Source: Sunxiuqinia sp965230765
Lineage (GTDB): Bacteria; Bacteroidota; Bacteroidia; Bacteroidales; Prolixibacteraceae
Direction of reading: 5' to 3'
DNA length: 64,000 nucleotides
Assembly (NCBI GenBank): GCA_965230765.1
Contig: CBDDLR010000001.1
Span: 992,001 to 1,056,000 of the forward strand
How positions within the stretch are numbered: the stretch's first letter is position 1; each line of letters opens with the position of its first letter. The notes beneath the pieces are model-generated. The model was not told the origin of the DNA. It saw only the letters and a list, made by a program, of their open reading frames with translations, and did not search any database. A program made the position numbers and the translations under genes. Of this stretch, positions 26,058-35,210 are shown one piece after another.

Positions 26058-26879
26058 ATGAAAAATATTCAAGCCTTTATTCTTATTGCAATCGTGCTTT
26101 TTAGCTTCTCGTGCAACCAAACTGTAAAAAAACCAGAAAATTCACACGTCAAAATTAAAACAGAATTTGGGGATATTGTTATCAAATTGTATGATGAAGC
26201 CCCCTTGCACCGCGATAACTTTTTAAAGCTCGCCGGGGAAGGCTATTTTGATGACCAACTATTTCACCGGGTAATTGAAGGTTTTATGGTTCAGGGTGGT
26301 GACCCGGATTCAAAAAATGCGGAGCCTGGCAAAAGGCTTGGAAATGGAGGACCTGGTTACACCATTCCTGCTGAATTTGATAGTACACTTTTTCACAAAA
26401 AAGGCGTGTTAGCAGCTGCCAGACAAGGCGACCAGGTTAATCCTGAGAAACGATCTTCAGGTTCTCAGTTTTATATTGTCCAGGGGGAAGTATATGATGA
26501 GGCTAAATTTGAGAAAGTCATTCTGAAAATGAACAATTACAGAACAAAGCCTATTTTTCAGAAACATTACCAAAATGCCCAGGAAGAGCTGAACAAACTT
26601 CAAAAAGAAGGGAAACACGCCGAGCTGGAAGAAAAGATGATTGCTATACGTGAAGCTGCTGAAGCTGAGGTAGCCCAACTACCTGCAATCGAAATCAGTG
26701 AAGAAAAAAGGGCGGTTTATTCCACCATTGGTGGTACTCCACATTTGGATAACAACTACACGGTTTTTGGTGAAGTAGTTGAAGGACTTGCGTTTATCGA
26801 TTCGATCGCTGCGGTTAAAACCGATGAATACGATCGTCCCATTGTTGATGTGAAAATGAAAATTGAAGTATTGGATTAA
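26058..26879 (+). CDS. Cyclophilin-type peptidyl-prolyl isomerase, lipoprotein (1 of 3)
   Basis: 273 aa. Signal 'ILIAIVLFSFSCNQ' has its lipobox Cys at residue 19, so it is likely a membrane-anchored periplasmic folding catalyst. The cyclophilin core carries the active-site residues: 'FHRVIEGFMVQGGDP' holds the Arg, Phe and Gln of the family, and 'SGSQFYIV' follows. A charged helical insert (residues ~155-220) splits the domain before 'YSTIGGTPHLDNNYTVFGEV'. The same layout is seen in its two neighbours. Its stop overlaps the next start by one base (TAATG). Confidence 0.92.
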   Translation: MKNIQAFILIAIVLFSFSCNQTVKKPENSHVKIKTEFGDIVIKLYDEAPLHRDNFLKLAGEGYFDDQLFHRVIEGFMVQGGDPDSKNAEPGKRLGNGGPGYTIPAEFDSTLFHKKGVLAAARQGDQVNPEKRSSGSQFYIVQGEVYDEAKFEKVILKMNNYRTKPIFQKHYQNAQEELNKLQKEGKHAELEEKMIAIREAAEAEVAQLPAIEISEEKRAVYSTIGGTPHLDNNYTVFGEVVEGLAFIDSIAAVKTDEYDRPIVDVKMKIEVLD

Positions 26880-27688
26880 TGAGGAAAGTTGTTCTCATAG
26901 TATTTGCAATAATTGCGTTCGGATTTTCTGGTTTTAGTCAGGAACACATTGTTGAAATAAAAACCAACCTGGGAACGATGAAATTCCGGTTGTTCAATGA
27001 TACTCCAAAACACCGGAACGCATTCATCAGACTGGCCAATGAAGGATATTACGATGGTACGCTTTTTTACCGGGTCATTCAGGATTTCCTGATTCAGGGC
27101 GGGTCCAAATCTTCAAGGAACGCCCCTAAGGGAAAACGCATTGGATATGGCGATCCCGAACACACGGTTGATGATGAAATCCTTTCACACTATCACCATA
27201 AAAAAGGGGCATTGTGCGCACCCAGGCAACCCGATGAAGTGAACCCTTTTAAACAATCGGATATTTCACAATTTTACATCGTTAAAGGGCAGGTTTTTAC
27301 CAACGGGGCACTTGACACACTTGAAATGGCTGTCAACCGTCCAATTAAGAAGGAAATCACGAAACAGGTTTTCACACCCGATATCCGCCAACAACTCAAG
27401 CAGCTCAAAGAAGAAAAAAAGGTAGATGAATTCCGCAAAATTGCTGATCGTGTTAAGCGGGACATCCAAACACAATACAAACTTCATCCTGATGTGCTGG
27501 AATTTTCCGATGCCCAGAGAGAATCATACACTACAGTAGGCGGCTACCCAGATTTGGACGGAAAATATACCATTTTTGGTGAATGCATTTCCGGATTTTC
27601 AGTGATTGATAAAATTGCAGCTTTAAAAACCGATTCCAATAATCGCCCAATTACTGATGTAAAAATAACAGTCAATGTAATTCAATGA
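26879..27688 (+). CDS. Cyclophilin-type peptidyl-prolyl isomerase, secreted (2 of 3)
   Basis: 269 aa. Cleavable Sec signal 'VVLIVFAIIAFGFSGFSQ', no lipobox. The cyclophilin active-site motif is 'FYRVIQDFLIQGGS', with the catalytic Arg, Phe and Gln kept. A helical insert (residues ~145-205) sits at the same point as in the first copy, then 'YTTVGGYPDLDGKYTIFGEC'. It overlaps the third gene by an ATGA junction. The three copies are diverged paralogs, not recent duplicates. Confidence 0.92.
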   Translation: MRKVVLIVFAIIAFGFSGFSQEHIVEIKTNLGTMKFRLFNDTPKHRNAFIRLANEGYYDGTLFYRVIQDFLIQGGSKSSRNAPKGKRIGYGDPEHTVDDEILSHYHHKKGALCAPRQPDEVNPFKQSDISQFYIVKGQVFTNGALDTLEMAVNRPIKKEITKQVFTPDIRQQLKQLKEEKKVDEFRKIADRVKRDIQTQYKLHPDVLEFSDAQRESYTTVGGYPDLDGKYTIFGECISGFSVIDKIAALKTDSNNRPITDVKITVNVIQ

Positions 27689-29025
27689 TTATCAACAATT
27701 CAAATACGTGGTTTTACATTTTCCTATTCGTTTTTGCTACAGCATGCTCTAGCAAGGAAGCCAAAAAAGAATCGACCCAAACAAAAGCGAAACAAGAAAC
27801 CACTGTTGAAGAGAAATCATCAACCTTTGCGGATTTACTCCCTTCAATTGCCAAAATTGAAAGTTATGACAGCGGCAGATATTTAAATTCTGAAACTGCT
27901 TTTTTTGTTGAAAAGGACGTTGTTGTTTGCCGGTTATCTATGCTGAAAAATGCCAACGAAGCATTGATAACACCGTACGATGAAAAGAAAAAATACAGGG
28001 TTTCCGGATACCTGGGTGTTGACCGGATCAACAACATCGTTATCTTAAAAGTTGAAGGAATTGAACGAAACCCCATTCAGTTATATAAAGGAATTGCGCC
28101 CAAATTAGCCAAGACCATTTACCTGACCAAACCTCAAAACAACACGCTGCCCCTGCACGCTGGGAAACTTTTAGACCACTCTTCGGTGAAAGGAACCAAG
28201 CGTTATAAGCTATCCAACAAATTCAGATCGATAACATTCGGCACACCAATTTTTGTTTCAACCCAAAAAGCCATTGGCATAGCATTCTCTGAGGTGGTGG
28301 ATTATGAGATGCAATATTATGCTACTCCATCCAGGTACATTCAGGATTTACTGGCAAAAAAATCAAATACACCTAAGGATTTGGAGAACTTGAAAACCAA
28401 AGCCAATAAAGCCACTGCAGAAGCCAATAGCAAAATAAAAGGCTTGCTGATAAAAACCGACATGGGTGATATCAAAATCCGCCTGTTCAATGAAACACCT
28501 GAATACAGGGACAATTTTATCCGGCTGGTTCGTGAAAATTATTACGACAGCCTTTTAATCCACCGGGTAATTGACGGTTTTTGCATTCAGAGTGGAGCTG
28601 CTGATACCCGTTATGCCGAACCAAATGATATGGTTGGTTGGAAAGGTCCCGGATATAGTTTGCCCGCCCACTTTGTACCTAAGTATTATCATAAACGGGG
28701 GATGATTGGTTCGCCCCGAAAGCCCGACCGTGGCAACAGCAAAAAAAGATCAGATGGCTCACAGTTTTACATTGTAACCGGACGAGTTTATACCAATTCC
28801 GAACTAAATGAAATTGAAGAAGAAATAGGTTACAAATTTTCAACTTCTCAACGCCAGATTTACAAAACAGTTGGTGGTGCCCCACATATCGATGGTTCTT
28901 ACACCATATTTGGTGAAGTACTTGCAGGAATGCCAGTTGCCGACCTGATTTCTAAGTTGCCCATAGACAGCTACTACCGCCCTTTAAAAGACATTCGTGT
29001 TCAAAAAATCATCATTCTTGAATAA
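27685..29025 (+). CDS. Cyclophilin fused to an inactive trypsin-like domain, lipoprotein (3 of 3)
   Basis: 446 aa. Lipoprotein signal with Cys21 ('FVFATACSS'). Residues ~50-225 read like an HtrA/trypsin_2 fold ('NSETAFFVEKDVVVCRLSML', 'GYLGVDRINNIVILKVEG', 'FGTPIFVSTQKAIGIAF'), but the catalytic His and Ser are not where the family has them. A coiled linker then leads to a cyclophilin domain (~252-446) with 'IHRVIDGFCIQSGA', where Arg, Phe and Gln are kept, and 'SDGSQFYIV'. I read it as a periplasmic isomerase with a peptide-binding pseudoprotease module. It is translationally coupled to copy 2. Confidence 0.82.
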   Translation: MIINNSNTWFYIFLFVFATACSSKEAKKESTQTKAKQETTVEEKSSTFADLLPSIAKIESYDSGRYLNSETAFFVEKDVVVCRLSMLKNANEALITPYDEKKKYRVSGYLGVDRINNIVILKVEGIERNPIQLYKGIAPKLAKTIYLTKPQNNTLPLHAGKLLDHSSVKGTKRYKLSNKFRSITFGTPIFVSTQKAIGIAFSEVVDYEMQYYATPSRYIQDLLAKKSNTPKDLENLKTKANKATAEANSKIKGLLIKTDMGDIKIRLFNETPEYRDNFIRLVRENYYDSLLIHRVIDGFCIQSGAADTRYAEPNDMVGWKGPGYSLPAHFVPKYYHKRGMIGSPRKPDRGNSKKRSDGSQFYIVTGRVYTNSELNEIEEEIGYKFSTSQRQIYKTVGGAPHIDGSYTIFGEVLAGMPVADLISKLPIDSYYRPLKDIRVQKIIILE

Positions 29026-29060
29026 AGTATTCCGATGTTTAGGTTTTTCAAGTGAATGAT

Positions 29061-29068
29061 TATCTTTG
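29061..29068 (+). promoter_or_regulatory. -7 promoter box candidate for pheS
   Basis: TATCTTTG, full match to TAnnTTTG. The ATG at 29094 lies 26 bases downstream. Confidence 0.6.
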
Positions 29069-29093
29069 TGCTTCCATTTAACAGCGTGTAAAG

Positions 29094-30113
29094 ATGTTAG
29101 AAAAAATAGAACAGCTTAAAAGAGAGATTGAAGCGTTAACTGCTTCTACAAAAGAGGAAGTGGAAGAGCTTCGCATTAAATATATCAGCAAAAAAGGATT
29201 GGTTAGCCAGTTGTTTGCTGACTTTAAAAATGTACCTGCCGAACAGAAAAAAGATGTTGGACAATCGATCAACGTATTGAAAAATTTTGCCCTTGATAAA
29301 ATCAATGGTTTAAAAGATAGCTTTGACAATGGAGTGCAAAAAGAATCCGGACAGGATTTGACCATGCCCGGTGAGCCAATGCGCATGGGAACACGTCACC
29401 CGCTTTCAATTGTTCGCAATGAAATTATTGACATTTTTGCACGCCTTGGATTTACAGTTGCTGAAGGGCCTGAAATTGAAGATGACTGGCATGTATTCTC
29501 AGCCTTGAATTTTCCACCAGAGCACCCTGCACGTGATATGCAGGATACGTTTTTCATCCAGAAAGACCCAGATGTTTTATTGCGTACACACACTTCAAGT
29601 GTTCAGGCAAGGGTGATGGAAAAAACACAGCCACCAATTCGAGCTATTTTCCCGGGAAGGGTTTTCCGCAACGAGGCAATCTCCGCTCGTTCTCACTGTA
29701 TCTTCCATCAAATTGAAGGATTGTATGTGGATGAAAATGTTTCATTCGCCGACCTGAAACAAACCTTGTTGTATTTCTCTCGCGAACTTTTTGGCGAAAA
29801 AACTGAGATACGTCTTCGTCCGTCATATTTCCCGTTTACCGAACCTTCTGCAGAAATGGATGTCAGCTGTTCAATTTGTGGCGGAAAAGGATGTAACGTT
29901 TGTAAATACACCGGTTGGTTGGAGATTTTAGGCTGCGGAATGGTTGACCCGAATGTGCTTGAGTCTTGCAACATCGATTCGAAAAAATACACTGGCTTTG
30001 CCTTTGGTATGGGAATTGAACGGATTACCATGCTGAAATTTGGCATTAAGGACATTCGCCATTTCTTTGAAAATGACGTTCGCTTCCTCAGACAATTTGA
30101 TTCTGCCTATTAA
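29094..30113 (+). CDS. pheS: Phenylalanine--tRNA ligase alpha subunit
   Basis: 339 aa. With PheT it charges tRNA-Phe. The N-terminal coiled-coil arm (1-85) is followed by the class II catalytic core, with 'RTHTSSVQARVM' (motif 1/2 region), 'FPGRVFRNEAISARSHCIFHQIEG' and motif 3 'GFAFGMGIERITML'. Between 'PSAEMDV' and 'GWLEILGCGM' there is a Cys cluster C259-x2-C262-x4-C267-x2-C270, a zinc-knuckle-like loop absent from the E. coli enzyme. pheT is not adjacent. The stop overlaps the next start (TAATG). Confidence 0.95.
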   Translation: MLEKIEQLKREIEALTASTKEEVEELRIKYISKKGLVSQLFADFKNVPAEQKKDVGQSINVLKNFALDKINGLKDSFDNGVQKESGQDLTMPGEPMRMGTRHPLSIVRNEIIDIFARLGFTVAEGPEIEDDWHVFSALNFPPEHPARDMQDTFFIQKDPDVLLRTHTSSVQARVMEKTQPPIRAIFPGRVFRNEAISARSHCIFHQIEGLYVDENVSFADLKQTLLYFSRELFGEKTEIRLRPSYFPFTEPSAEMDVSCSICGGKGCNVCKYTGWLEILGCGMVDPNVLESCNIDSKKYTGFAFGMGIERITMLKFGIKDIRHFFENDVRFLRQFDSAY

Positions 30114-30637
30114 TGTCAATAGAAAAAATGTTTACTCCTGAAAACTTAAGCATTTTCATTTTTGTAATTGCTGCAATCGTATTTAGCATTTTTGCAGCCT
30201 TCAAATCTGCTTTTAGGGGAGCTACACAATATTGGGGAGTTCAGCTGGCCACAAAAGTTGATCAACCAGATCAATCAAAACTGAATAACCGATTCATTGG
30301 AAAATCTTACCAGGCCATTTCCATTCATGGCTTAAGAGATGCTTTGACCACAAACGATGAGCGAGTTAAACGTATTGTATCTGCTTTTATGAATCTTGTG
30401 TTTTTTGTTGCCGGGATACAACTTTTAGACCTTCGCTTTGCCATTTTAGCATTAGTTGGCATTCTACTGATCAAAACAATTGTAAGGCATCAATTGCCCG
30501 AACCTCATTCGGAAAAATACCGCCAAAAAATTATTGGTAAACTTGAAAAAGAATCCAGGTTTTATGGTTTTCTTCGGATGGAAAAAAAAAGGGAAAAGAC
30601 TGATTTCTTTGCTGAATTACTGAAAAGCTTTTCTTAA
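30113..30637 (+). CDS. Two-helix membrane protein, unknown
   Basis: 174 aa. Hydrophobic helices at residues ~12-31 ('LSIFIFVIAAIVFSIFAAF') and ~92-122 ('MNLVFFVAGIQLLDLRFAILALVGILLI'), with a polar loop between them and a basic C-terminal tail. I recognise no family. It is coupled to pheS by a one-base overlap, and its stop overlaps the stop of the convergent HAD gene by four bases. Confidence 0.75.
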   Translation: MSIEKMFTPENLSIFIFVIAAIVFSIFAAFKSAFRGATQYWGVQLATKVDQPDQSKLNNRFIGKSYQAISIHGLRDALTTNDERVKRIVSAFMNLVFFVAGIQLLDLRFAILALVGILLIKTIVRHQLPEPHSEKYRQKIIGKLEKESRFYGFLRMEKKREKTDFFAELLKSFS

Positions 30638-31281
30638 GCTAAAAGCTCGCACAGTTCATCCACATCTTCCACAAAATAATTGGGCTGAAGGGCTTGAATT
30701 TTATCTGAATTTCCAAAACCATAACCCACACCTATCGTGCTAATTTCATTCGCCTGCCCACCAACAATGTCGTAAATAGTGTCGCCAATCATCACCACTT
30801 CTTCAGAAGAAGTAATCTGGTTTCTTTCCATCAGCTTTGTGATGAGCTCCGCCTTGGTATGTTTGCCACCATCTCCTGATCCCTGAAAATCTTCCAGATA
30901 GCGATCCAGCTCAAAATGCTTGAGCACAGTTCCTGCAAACAAATCCTTTTTTGAAGTGGCAACATAAAGCCTTTTGCCTTGTGAATTTAACTCTTCAAAA
31001 AGTTGCAAAACTCCGGGGTACAGCTCACCTTCGTAAAGACCTTTGCTGTTGTAATATTCCCTAAAATAATGAATACCCAAATCCACTTGTTTTTCATCAA
31101 AACCCAGTACTTCTTTCAGTCCATTTTGAATGGGTGGCCCGATAAGCTGATCAATAACTGCTGAGCCATTGATGTCCAATCCCATTTGCCTGAGCATGTA
31201 GTTTAATGAGTTCTCCAATCCTAGTTTAGAGTTAATCAGCGTGCCATCCAAATCGAATATCAAGTGCAAGTAGTTGCTCAT
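30634..31281 (-). CDS. HAD-family hydrolase (phosphoglycolate phosphatase-like)
   Basis: 215 aa. Motif I 'FDLDGTLINS' holds the nucleophile Asp and the acid/base Asp. Motif II is 'VATSKK', and motif III/IV is 'MIGDTIYDIVGGQANEISTIGVGYGFG'. The helical cap follows motif I, as in the Gph/PGP subgroup. The substrate cannot be fixed from sequence; phosphoglycolate or a nucleotide monophosphate is plausible. Stop overlaps with the preceding membrane-protein gene (TTAA). Confidence 0.9.
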   Translation of the reverse strand: MSNYLHLIFDLDGTLINSKLGLENSLNYMLRQMGLDINGSAVIDQLIGPPIQNGLKEVLGFDEKQVDLGIHYFREYYNSKGLYEGELYPGVLQLFEELNSQGKRLYVATSKKDLFAGTVLKHFELDRYLEDFQGSGDGGKHTKAELITKLMERNQITSSEEVVMIGDTIYDIVGGQANEISTIGVGYGFGNSDKIQALQPNYFVEDVDELCELLA

Positions 31282-31318
31282 CTTTTTTCTTATAAAGAAA
31301 AGAAATTTGGGGCAAAAA

Positions 31319-31464
31319 GAGGCTGTATTAAAATAAAACCATTTGCGTCATTACGAGGATTTCTGATAATAATCAAAGGACGATGTAATCCTCTGATAAA
31401 ATGAGATTGCTTCTCCCGATACCCGGGATCGCAATGACGAATTCGGGACTTTTAACACAGCCTC
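31319..31464. repeat. Nested inverted-repeat element, MITE-like, no ORF
   Basis: Outer arms of 15 bases, GAGGCTGTATTAAAA (31319-31333) and TTTTAACACAGCCTC (31450-31464), pair with one mismatch. Inner arms CGTCATTACG (31346-31355) and CGCAATGACG (31430-31439) also pair with one mismatch. The inside contains 'GATTGCTTC', a phrase often seen with CGTCATTGCG repeats in this phylum (recollection). It encodes nothing and separates the RND operon end from the HAD gene. Confidence 0.8.
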
Positions 31465-31471
31465 TTCAGAT

Positions 31472-31654
31472 TTATTCTACTCCAAACTTCTCAAGGAAGT
31501 ATTCCAGCGGACAGAATTTAGTCAAGGATGATTGCAATAAATTCAGTCCTACAAAAACCGCCAGTGCCAACCAATTTATGTGTACAAAGATTGCCAATAC
31601 CACACTGGTAGTTATAAACAATCCTGCTACTGCACGTACAATTCTTTCTTTCAT
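31472..31654 (-). CDS. DUF2892 small membrane protein
   Basis: 60 aa. The layout 'ERIVRAVAGLFITTSVVLAIFVHINWLALAVFVGLNLLQSSLTKFCPLEYFL' has two transmembrane helices around a short turn and a terminal 'CPL', matching the DUF2892 (YgaP membrane-domain) family. It is the last gene of the RND efflux operon, 19 bp after the 103-aa gene. Function is unknown; the family often accompanies rhodanese or metal/thiol-stress genes. Confidence 0.8.
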   Translation of the reverse strand: MKERIVRAVAGLFITTSVVLAIFVHINWLALAVFVGLNLLQSSLTKFCPLEYFLEKFGVE

Positions 31655-31673
31655 TTCTATCTATTTTTCCTGA

Positions 31674-31985
31674 TTAAACAAATTTTTCAATTCCAACTAT
31701 GTATGCATTAATCGGGCTAATCCCTTCAATGCTTTGATTAAACTGATCAATTCGATTCAATAGTTCATCAGCTTTTTCTTCTTCTAAAAAGGCAAATGAA
31801 ACCATATAATCGTAAGGTTTTCTATTTGAACCAAACCAGTTTGACAGGTTTATTTTTCCGTCGGTTTGTTTCATAAAGCCTTCTACATCCATTTCGCTAT
31901 ACGCATCTATTTGAATGGATTCAAATATATTAGCCAATTCAGCATGATAGGCATTTACACATTGTATGATGACGAACTTTTTCAT
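31674..31985 (-). CDS. Small ferredoxin-fold-like protein of the RND operon
   Basis: 103 aa, soluble, no signal. The pattern 'KKFVIIQCVNAYHAELANIFESIQI ... YDYMVSFAFLEEEKADELLNRIDQFN ... INAYIVGIEKFV' suggests a beta-alpha-beta ferredoxin-like or PII-like fold. I have no firm family. Its start overlaps the RND permease stop by one base (TAATG), so it is translationally coupled and likely regulates or serves the pump. Confidence 0.7.
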   Translation of the reverse strand: MKKFVIIQCVNAYHAELANIFESIQIDAYSEMDVEGFMKQTDGKINLSNWFGSNRKPYDYMVSFAFLEEEKADELLNRIDQFNQSIEGISPINAYIVGIEKFV

Positions 31986-34900
31986 TACTCTTCAGCTTTT
32001 GGATTTGACTCCGATTGATATTTTTTCTTTTCGGTCATGTAATAAATGAGTGGGACAATTACCAGCGTCAAGAAGGTTGAAGCGATGGTTCCACCCATTA
32101 AGGAAATTGCGAGCCCCTGGAAAATTGGATCGAACAAAATAACAACCGCCCCGATTACTACTGTCCCGGCAGTTAACAGGATTGGCGTTGTTCGCACTGC
32201 TCCAGCTTCAATTACAGCTTCTTTTAAGGGTGCTCCATCCTTTAGCCGGAGATTAATGAAGTCGATGAGCAAGATGGAATTTCGAACCATTATACCGGCC
32301 AGGGCAATCATACCAATCATTGATGTTGCTGTGAAGAATGCACCGAGCAGCCAGTGCCCAATTAAAATACCAACCAAAGAGAGTGGTATGGCAACCATCA
32401 TTACAAATGGTACTTTGAAGTTTTGGAACCAACCAATAATCAGCATGTAAATTACCAACAGCACTACAGCAAAAGCTGCACCCAAGTCTCGAAATACTTC
32501 ATAGGTAATCTGCCACTCGCCATCCCATTTCAAGCTGTAGTTATCCTGGATGAAAGGCTGTTGAGTAAACTCCTCAGTTAACTCATAGCCTGCAGGAAGC
32601 TCAATGGTATGTAGGTTTTCAGACATGTCCAAAATGCCATAAACCGGGCTTTCCAGGTTTCCTGCAATATCAGCAGTAACATACACCACTCTTTTTTGAT
32701 TTTTGCGGTAGATGCTTTTATCCTGAATACTTTCTTCAATTTCAACCACATCGCCCAACGCTACAGTCTGGCCTGTTTGGCTTAAAATGTTTACCTTTTT
32801 CAAGTCATTCAATCCGGAACGTTCTTCTTCACTAAATCGTAAGGATATTCCAACCTGCTCGTGTTCTTTTTCCTGATAAAGCTGAGCCACTTCATGCCCG
32901 CCCAAAGCCATTTGTAAGCTATGCACAACCTGTTGCGTAGATAAACCAAGTAATGCAGCTTTTTCTTTCATTACATTGAACTTGTATTCCACCTGATCAT
33001 CTTCCATGTGCCAGTCGATATCTACCACATCTGCTGTTTGTGCAAACAAGCCTTTCACCTGCTTCGCAATATCCATCTGTGTTTCATAGTCAGGCCCATA
33101 TATTTCAGCAACCAAAGTTGATAGAACAGGTGGTCCGGGAGGTACTTCAACCACTTTTACATTTGCACCAAATTTCTCAGCTAGCACTTGCAGTCCTGGA
33201 CGTATGGTTTTGGCAATGTCGTGACTTTGCAATTTACGATCACCTTTATCTTTTAGGTTGACCTGAATGTCGGCAACACTTGAACCCCGGCGCAAATCAT
33301 AGTGGCGAACCAACCCATTAAAGTTCATTGGAGAAGCTGTACCCACATAAGTTTGATAGTCCACAACATTTTCTTGTTGAGCAATGTATGCTGCTAGTTC
33401 TTTGGCAACAACCGCAGTGCGTTCAAGCGTAGTTCCTTCAGGCATATCAATAATTACCTGGAATTCATTCTTGTTATCAAAAGGAAGCATTTTTACAGCC
33501 ACCATTTTGAAGTAAATCAAGGTCATTGAAGCAAGTAGCAACACAGATACCCCAATTATAAAACCCCAACGTTTGAAACTTGATTCCAACATGGGTTTCA
33601 TGGTTCTGTTGTATAATTTATAGATCAACGAATCTTCCAACGTAAAAGCCTTTTTTACTTTATCGTCTTTCTCAATTACGCTTAGCAGTCTAAAGGCCAA
33701 ATAAGGTGTAATAGTTAATGCTACCAGCAAAGAAAAGATCATCGCTATAGATGCTCCAATAGGCATTGGGCTCATATATGGTCCCATTAAACCGGAAACG
33801 AAAACCATGGGCAATACAGCAGCAATTACTGTAAAAGTTGCCAGAATTGTTGGGTTTCCAACTTCATCAATTGAACGGATTGCCGCCTGAATGAAAGGCA
33901 ATTTTTTCATTTTGAAATGGCGGTGCATATTTTCGGCAATAATGATGGAATCATCAACCACGATACCGGTTACAAAAACCAAAGCAAAAAGCGTAATCCT
34001 GTTTAGTGTGTAATCCAGGAAATAGTAGCTGAACATGGTCAGTGCAAAAGTGATTGGGACTGATAGGAACACGACCAAACCACCCCGCCAGCCCATGGCC
34101 AGCATTACCACAAATGTAACTGCCACAATGGCTCCAAGTAAGTGCATCAACAACTCAGAAACTTTATGAGAAGCAGTTTCGCCATAATTCCGGGTTACGT
34201 CAACATGCACATCAGCAGGGATCAAATCTTTTTCCAAATGATGAATTTTCTCCAGAATAGCATCAGCCACTTTCATGGCATCCGCACCACGGCGTTTGGC
34301 TATCGAAATGGTTACCGCAGGGTATTCTCCCTGGTAAGTTTCTTTCTTTTCATTGATTTTACCATATCCAAAATTCACATATTGAATAGGCTCTTCAGGA
34401 CCATCCAAAACTGTTGCAACCTGCTTCAGATATACCGGGCTTCCGTTATGAACACCCACCACCAGGTTTGCAACATCTTCCGAAGTTCTCAGAAATTCCC
34501 CGGCTTCTACCAAGTATTCTGTATCATTTTTATTGAAGGCACCCGCACTAAATTGCTCATTGGCCAACTTGATTTTCTGTGAAATGCTTAAAGCATCCAC
34601 ATGATATCCGGCCATTTGTTCATTGTTTAGAACTACTCTGATTTGGCGCGACCGCCCACCAATTACTTTGGTTTCAGAAACATCAGTTACCTGTTCTATT
34701 TCATTGTTAACTTCCTGGGCAATTCGCTTCAGATCGTAATCGTCGTAGTTTTCACTCCAGAATGTCAATCCAAGCACAGGAACATCGTCAATTGATCGAG
34801 TCTTAACCAGCGGAAGACTTGTCCCAACTGGCATCTCGTCCATGTGCTTCATAATTTCGTTGTACATTTTTACCAACGAACGCTCAATGTCTTCTCCTAC

Positions 34901-35203
34901 GTAAAACTGAACAATCAGCATTGCCTGTCCCGGCATAGAGGTTGAATACACATACTCAACTCCCGGAATATTGGCCACCACTTTCTCCAGCGGCTGCATC
35001 ACGCGCGATTCAATTTCTTTTGGGCTGGCTCCTGGGTAACGGAAGAAAATATCTGCGATTGGTACGTCAATCTGTGGTTCTTCCTCACGAGGGGTCAGGT
35101 ACGAGCTGTAAATACCAATTGCCAAAAAAGCAATCATTAACAGCGGTGTCAACTTTGAGTTGATAAACTGTTTGGCTATTCCTCCTGCAAATCCTGTTTT
35201 CAT
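31985..35203 (-). CDS. RND-family efflux permease
   Basis: 1072 aa inner-membrane proton antiporter, the pump of a tripartite efflux complex. The first helix is near residue 15-33, with two large periplasmic porter loops. TM4 has 'VVDDSIIIAENMHRH', holding the paired aspartates of the proton relay. The second half mirrors the first ('GIMVRNSILLIDFINLRLKDG'). The length fits AcrB/CusA types. The substrate is not decidable by eye. Adaptor and outer-membrane genes lie directly upstream, 8 bp from the adaptor. Confidence 0.93.
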   Translation of the reverse strand: MKTGFAGGIAKQFINSKLTPLLMIAFLAIGIYSSYLTPREEEPQIDVPIADIFFRYPGASPKEIESRVMQPLEKVVANIPGVEYVYSTSMPGQAMLIVQFYVGEDIERSLVKMYNEIMKHMDEMPVGTSLPLVKTRSIDDVPVLGLTFWSENYDDYDLKRIAQEVNNEIEQVTDVSETKVIGGRSRQIRVVLNNEQMAGYHVDALSISQKIKLANEQFSAGAFNKNDTEYLVEAGEFLRTSEDVANLVVGVHNGSPVYLKQVATVLDGPEEPIQYVNFGYGKINEKKETYQGEYPAVTISIAKRRGADAMKVADAILEKIHHLEKDLIPADVHVDVTRNYGETASHKVSELLMHLLGAIVAVTFVVMLAMGWRGGLVVFLSVPITFALTMFSYYFLDYTLNRITLFALVFVTGIVVDDSIIIAENMHRHFKMKKLPFIQAAIRSIDEVGNPTILATFTVIAAVLPMVFVSGLMGPYMSPMPIGASIAMIFSLLVALTITPYLAFRLLSVIEKDDKVKKAFTLEDSLIYKLYNRTMKPMLESSFKRWGFIIGVSVLLLASMTLIYFKMVAVKMLPFDNKNEFQVIIDMPEGTTLERTAVVAKELAAYIAQQENVVDYQTYVGTASPMNFNGLVRHYDLRRGSSVADIQVNLKDKGDRKLQSHDIAKTIRPGLQVLAEKFGANVKVVEVPPGPPVLSTLVAEIYGPDYETQMDIAKQVKGLFAQTADVVDIDWHMEDDQVEYKFNVMKEKAALLGLSTQQVVHSLQMALGGHEVAQLYQEKEHEQVGISLRFSEEERSGLNDLKKVNILSQTGQTVALGDVVEIEESIQDKSIYRKNQKRVVYVTADIAGNLESPVYGILDMSENLHTIELPAGYELTEEFTQQPFIQDNYSLKWDGEWQITYEVFRDLGAAFAVVLLVIYMLIIGWFQNFKVPFVMMVAIPLSLVGILIGHWLLGAFFTATSMIGMIALAGIMVRNSILLIDFINLRLKDGAPLKEAVIEAGAVRTTPILLTAGTVVIGAVVILFDPIFQGLAISLMGGTIASTFLTLVIVPLIYYMTEKKKYQSESNPKAEE

Positions 35204-35210
35204 GGTTCTA

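Noticed and set aside
31401..31673. 90-codon plus-strand ORF
   Set aside because: It spans the inverted-repeat element and runs antisense through the DUF2892 gene; no coding features.
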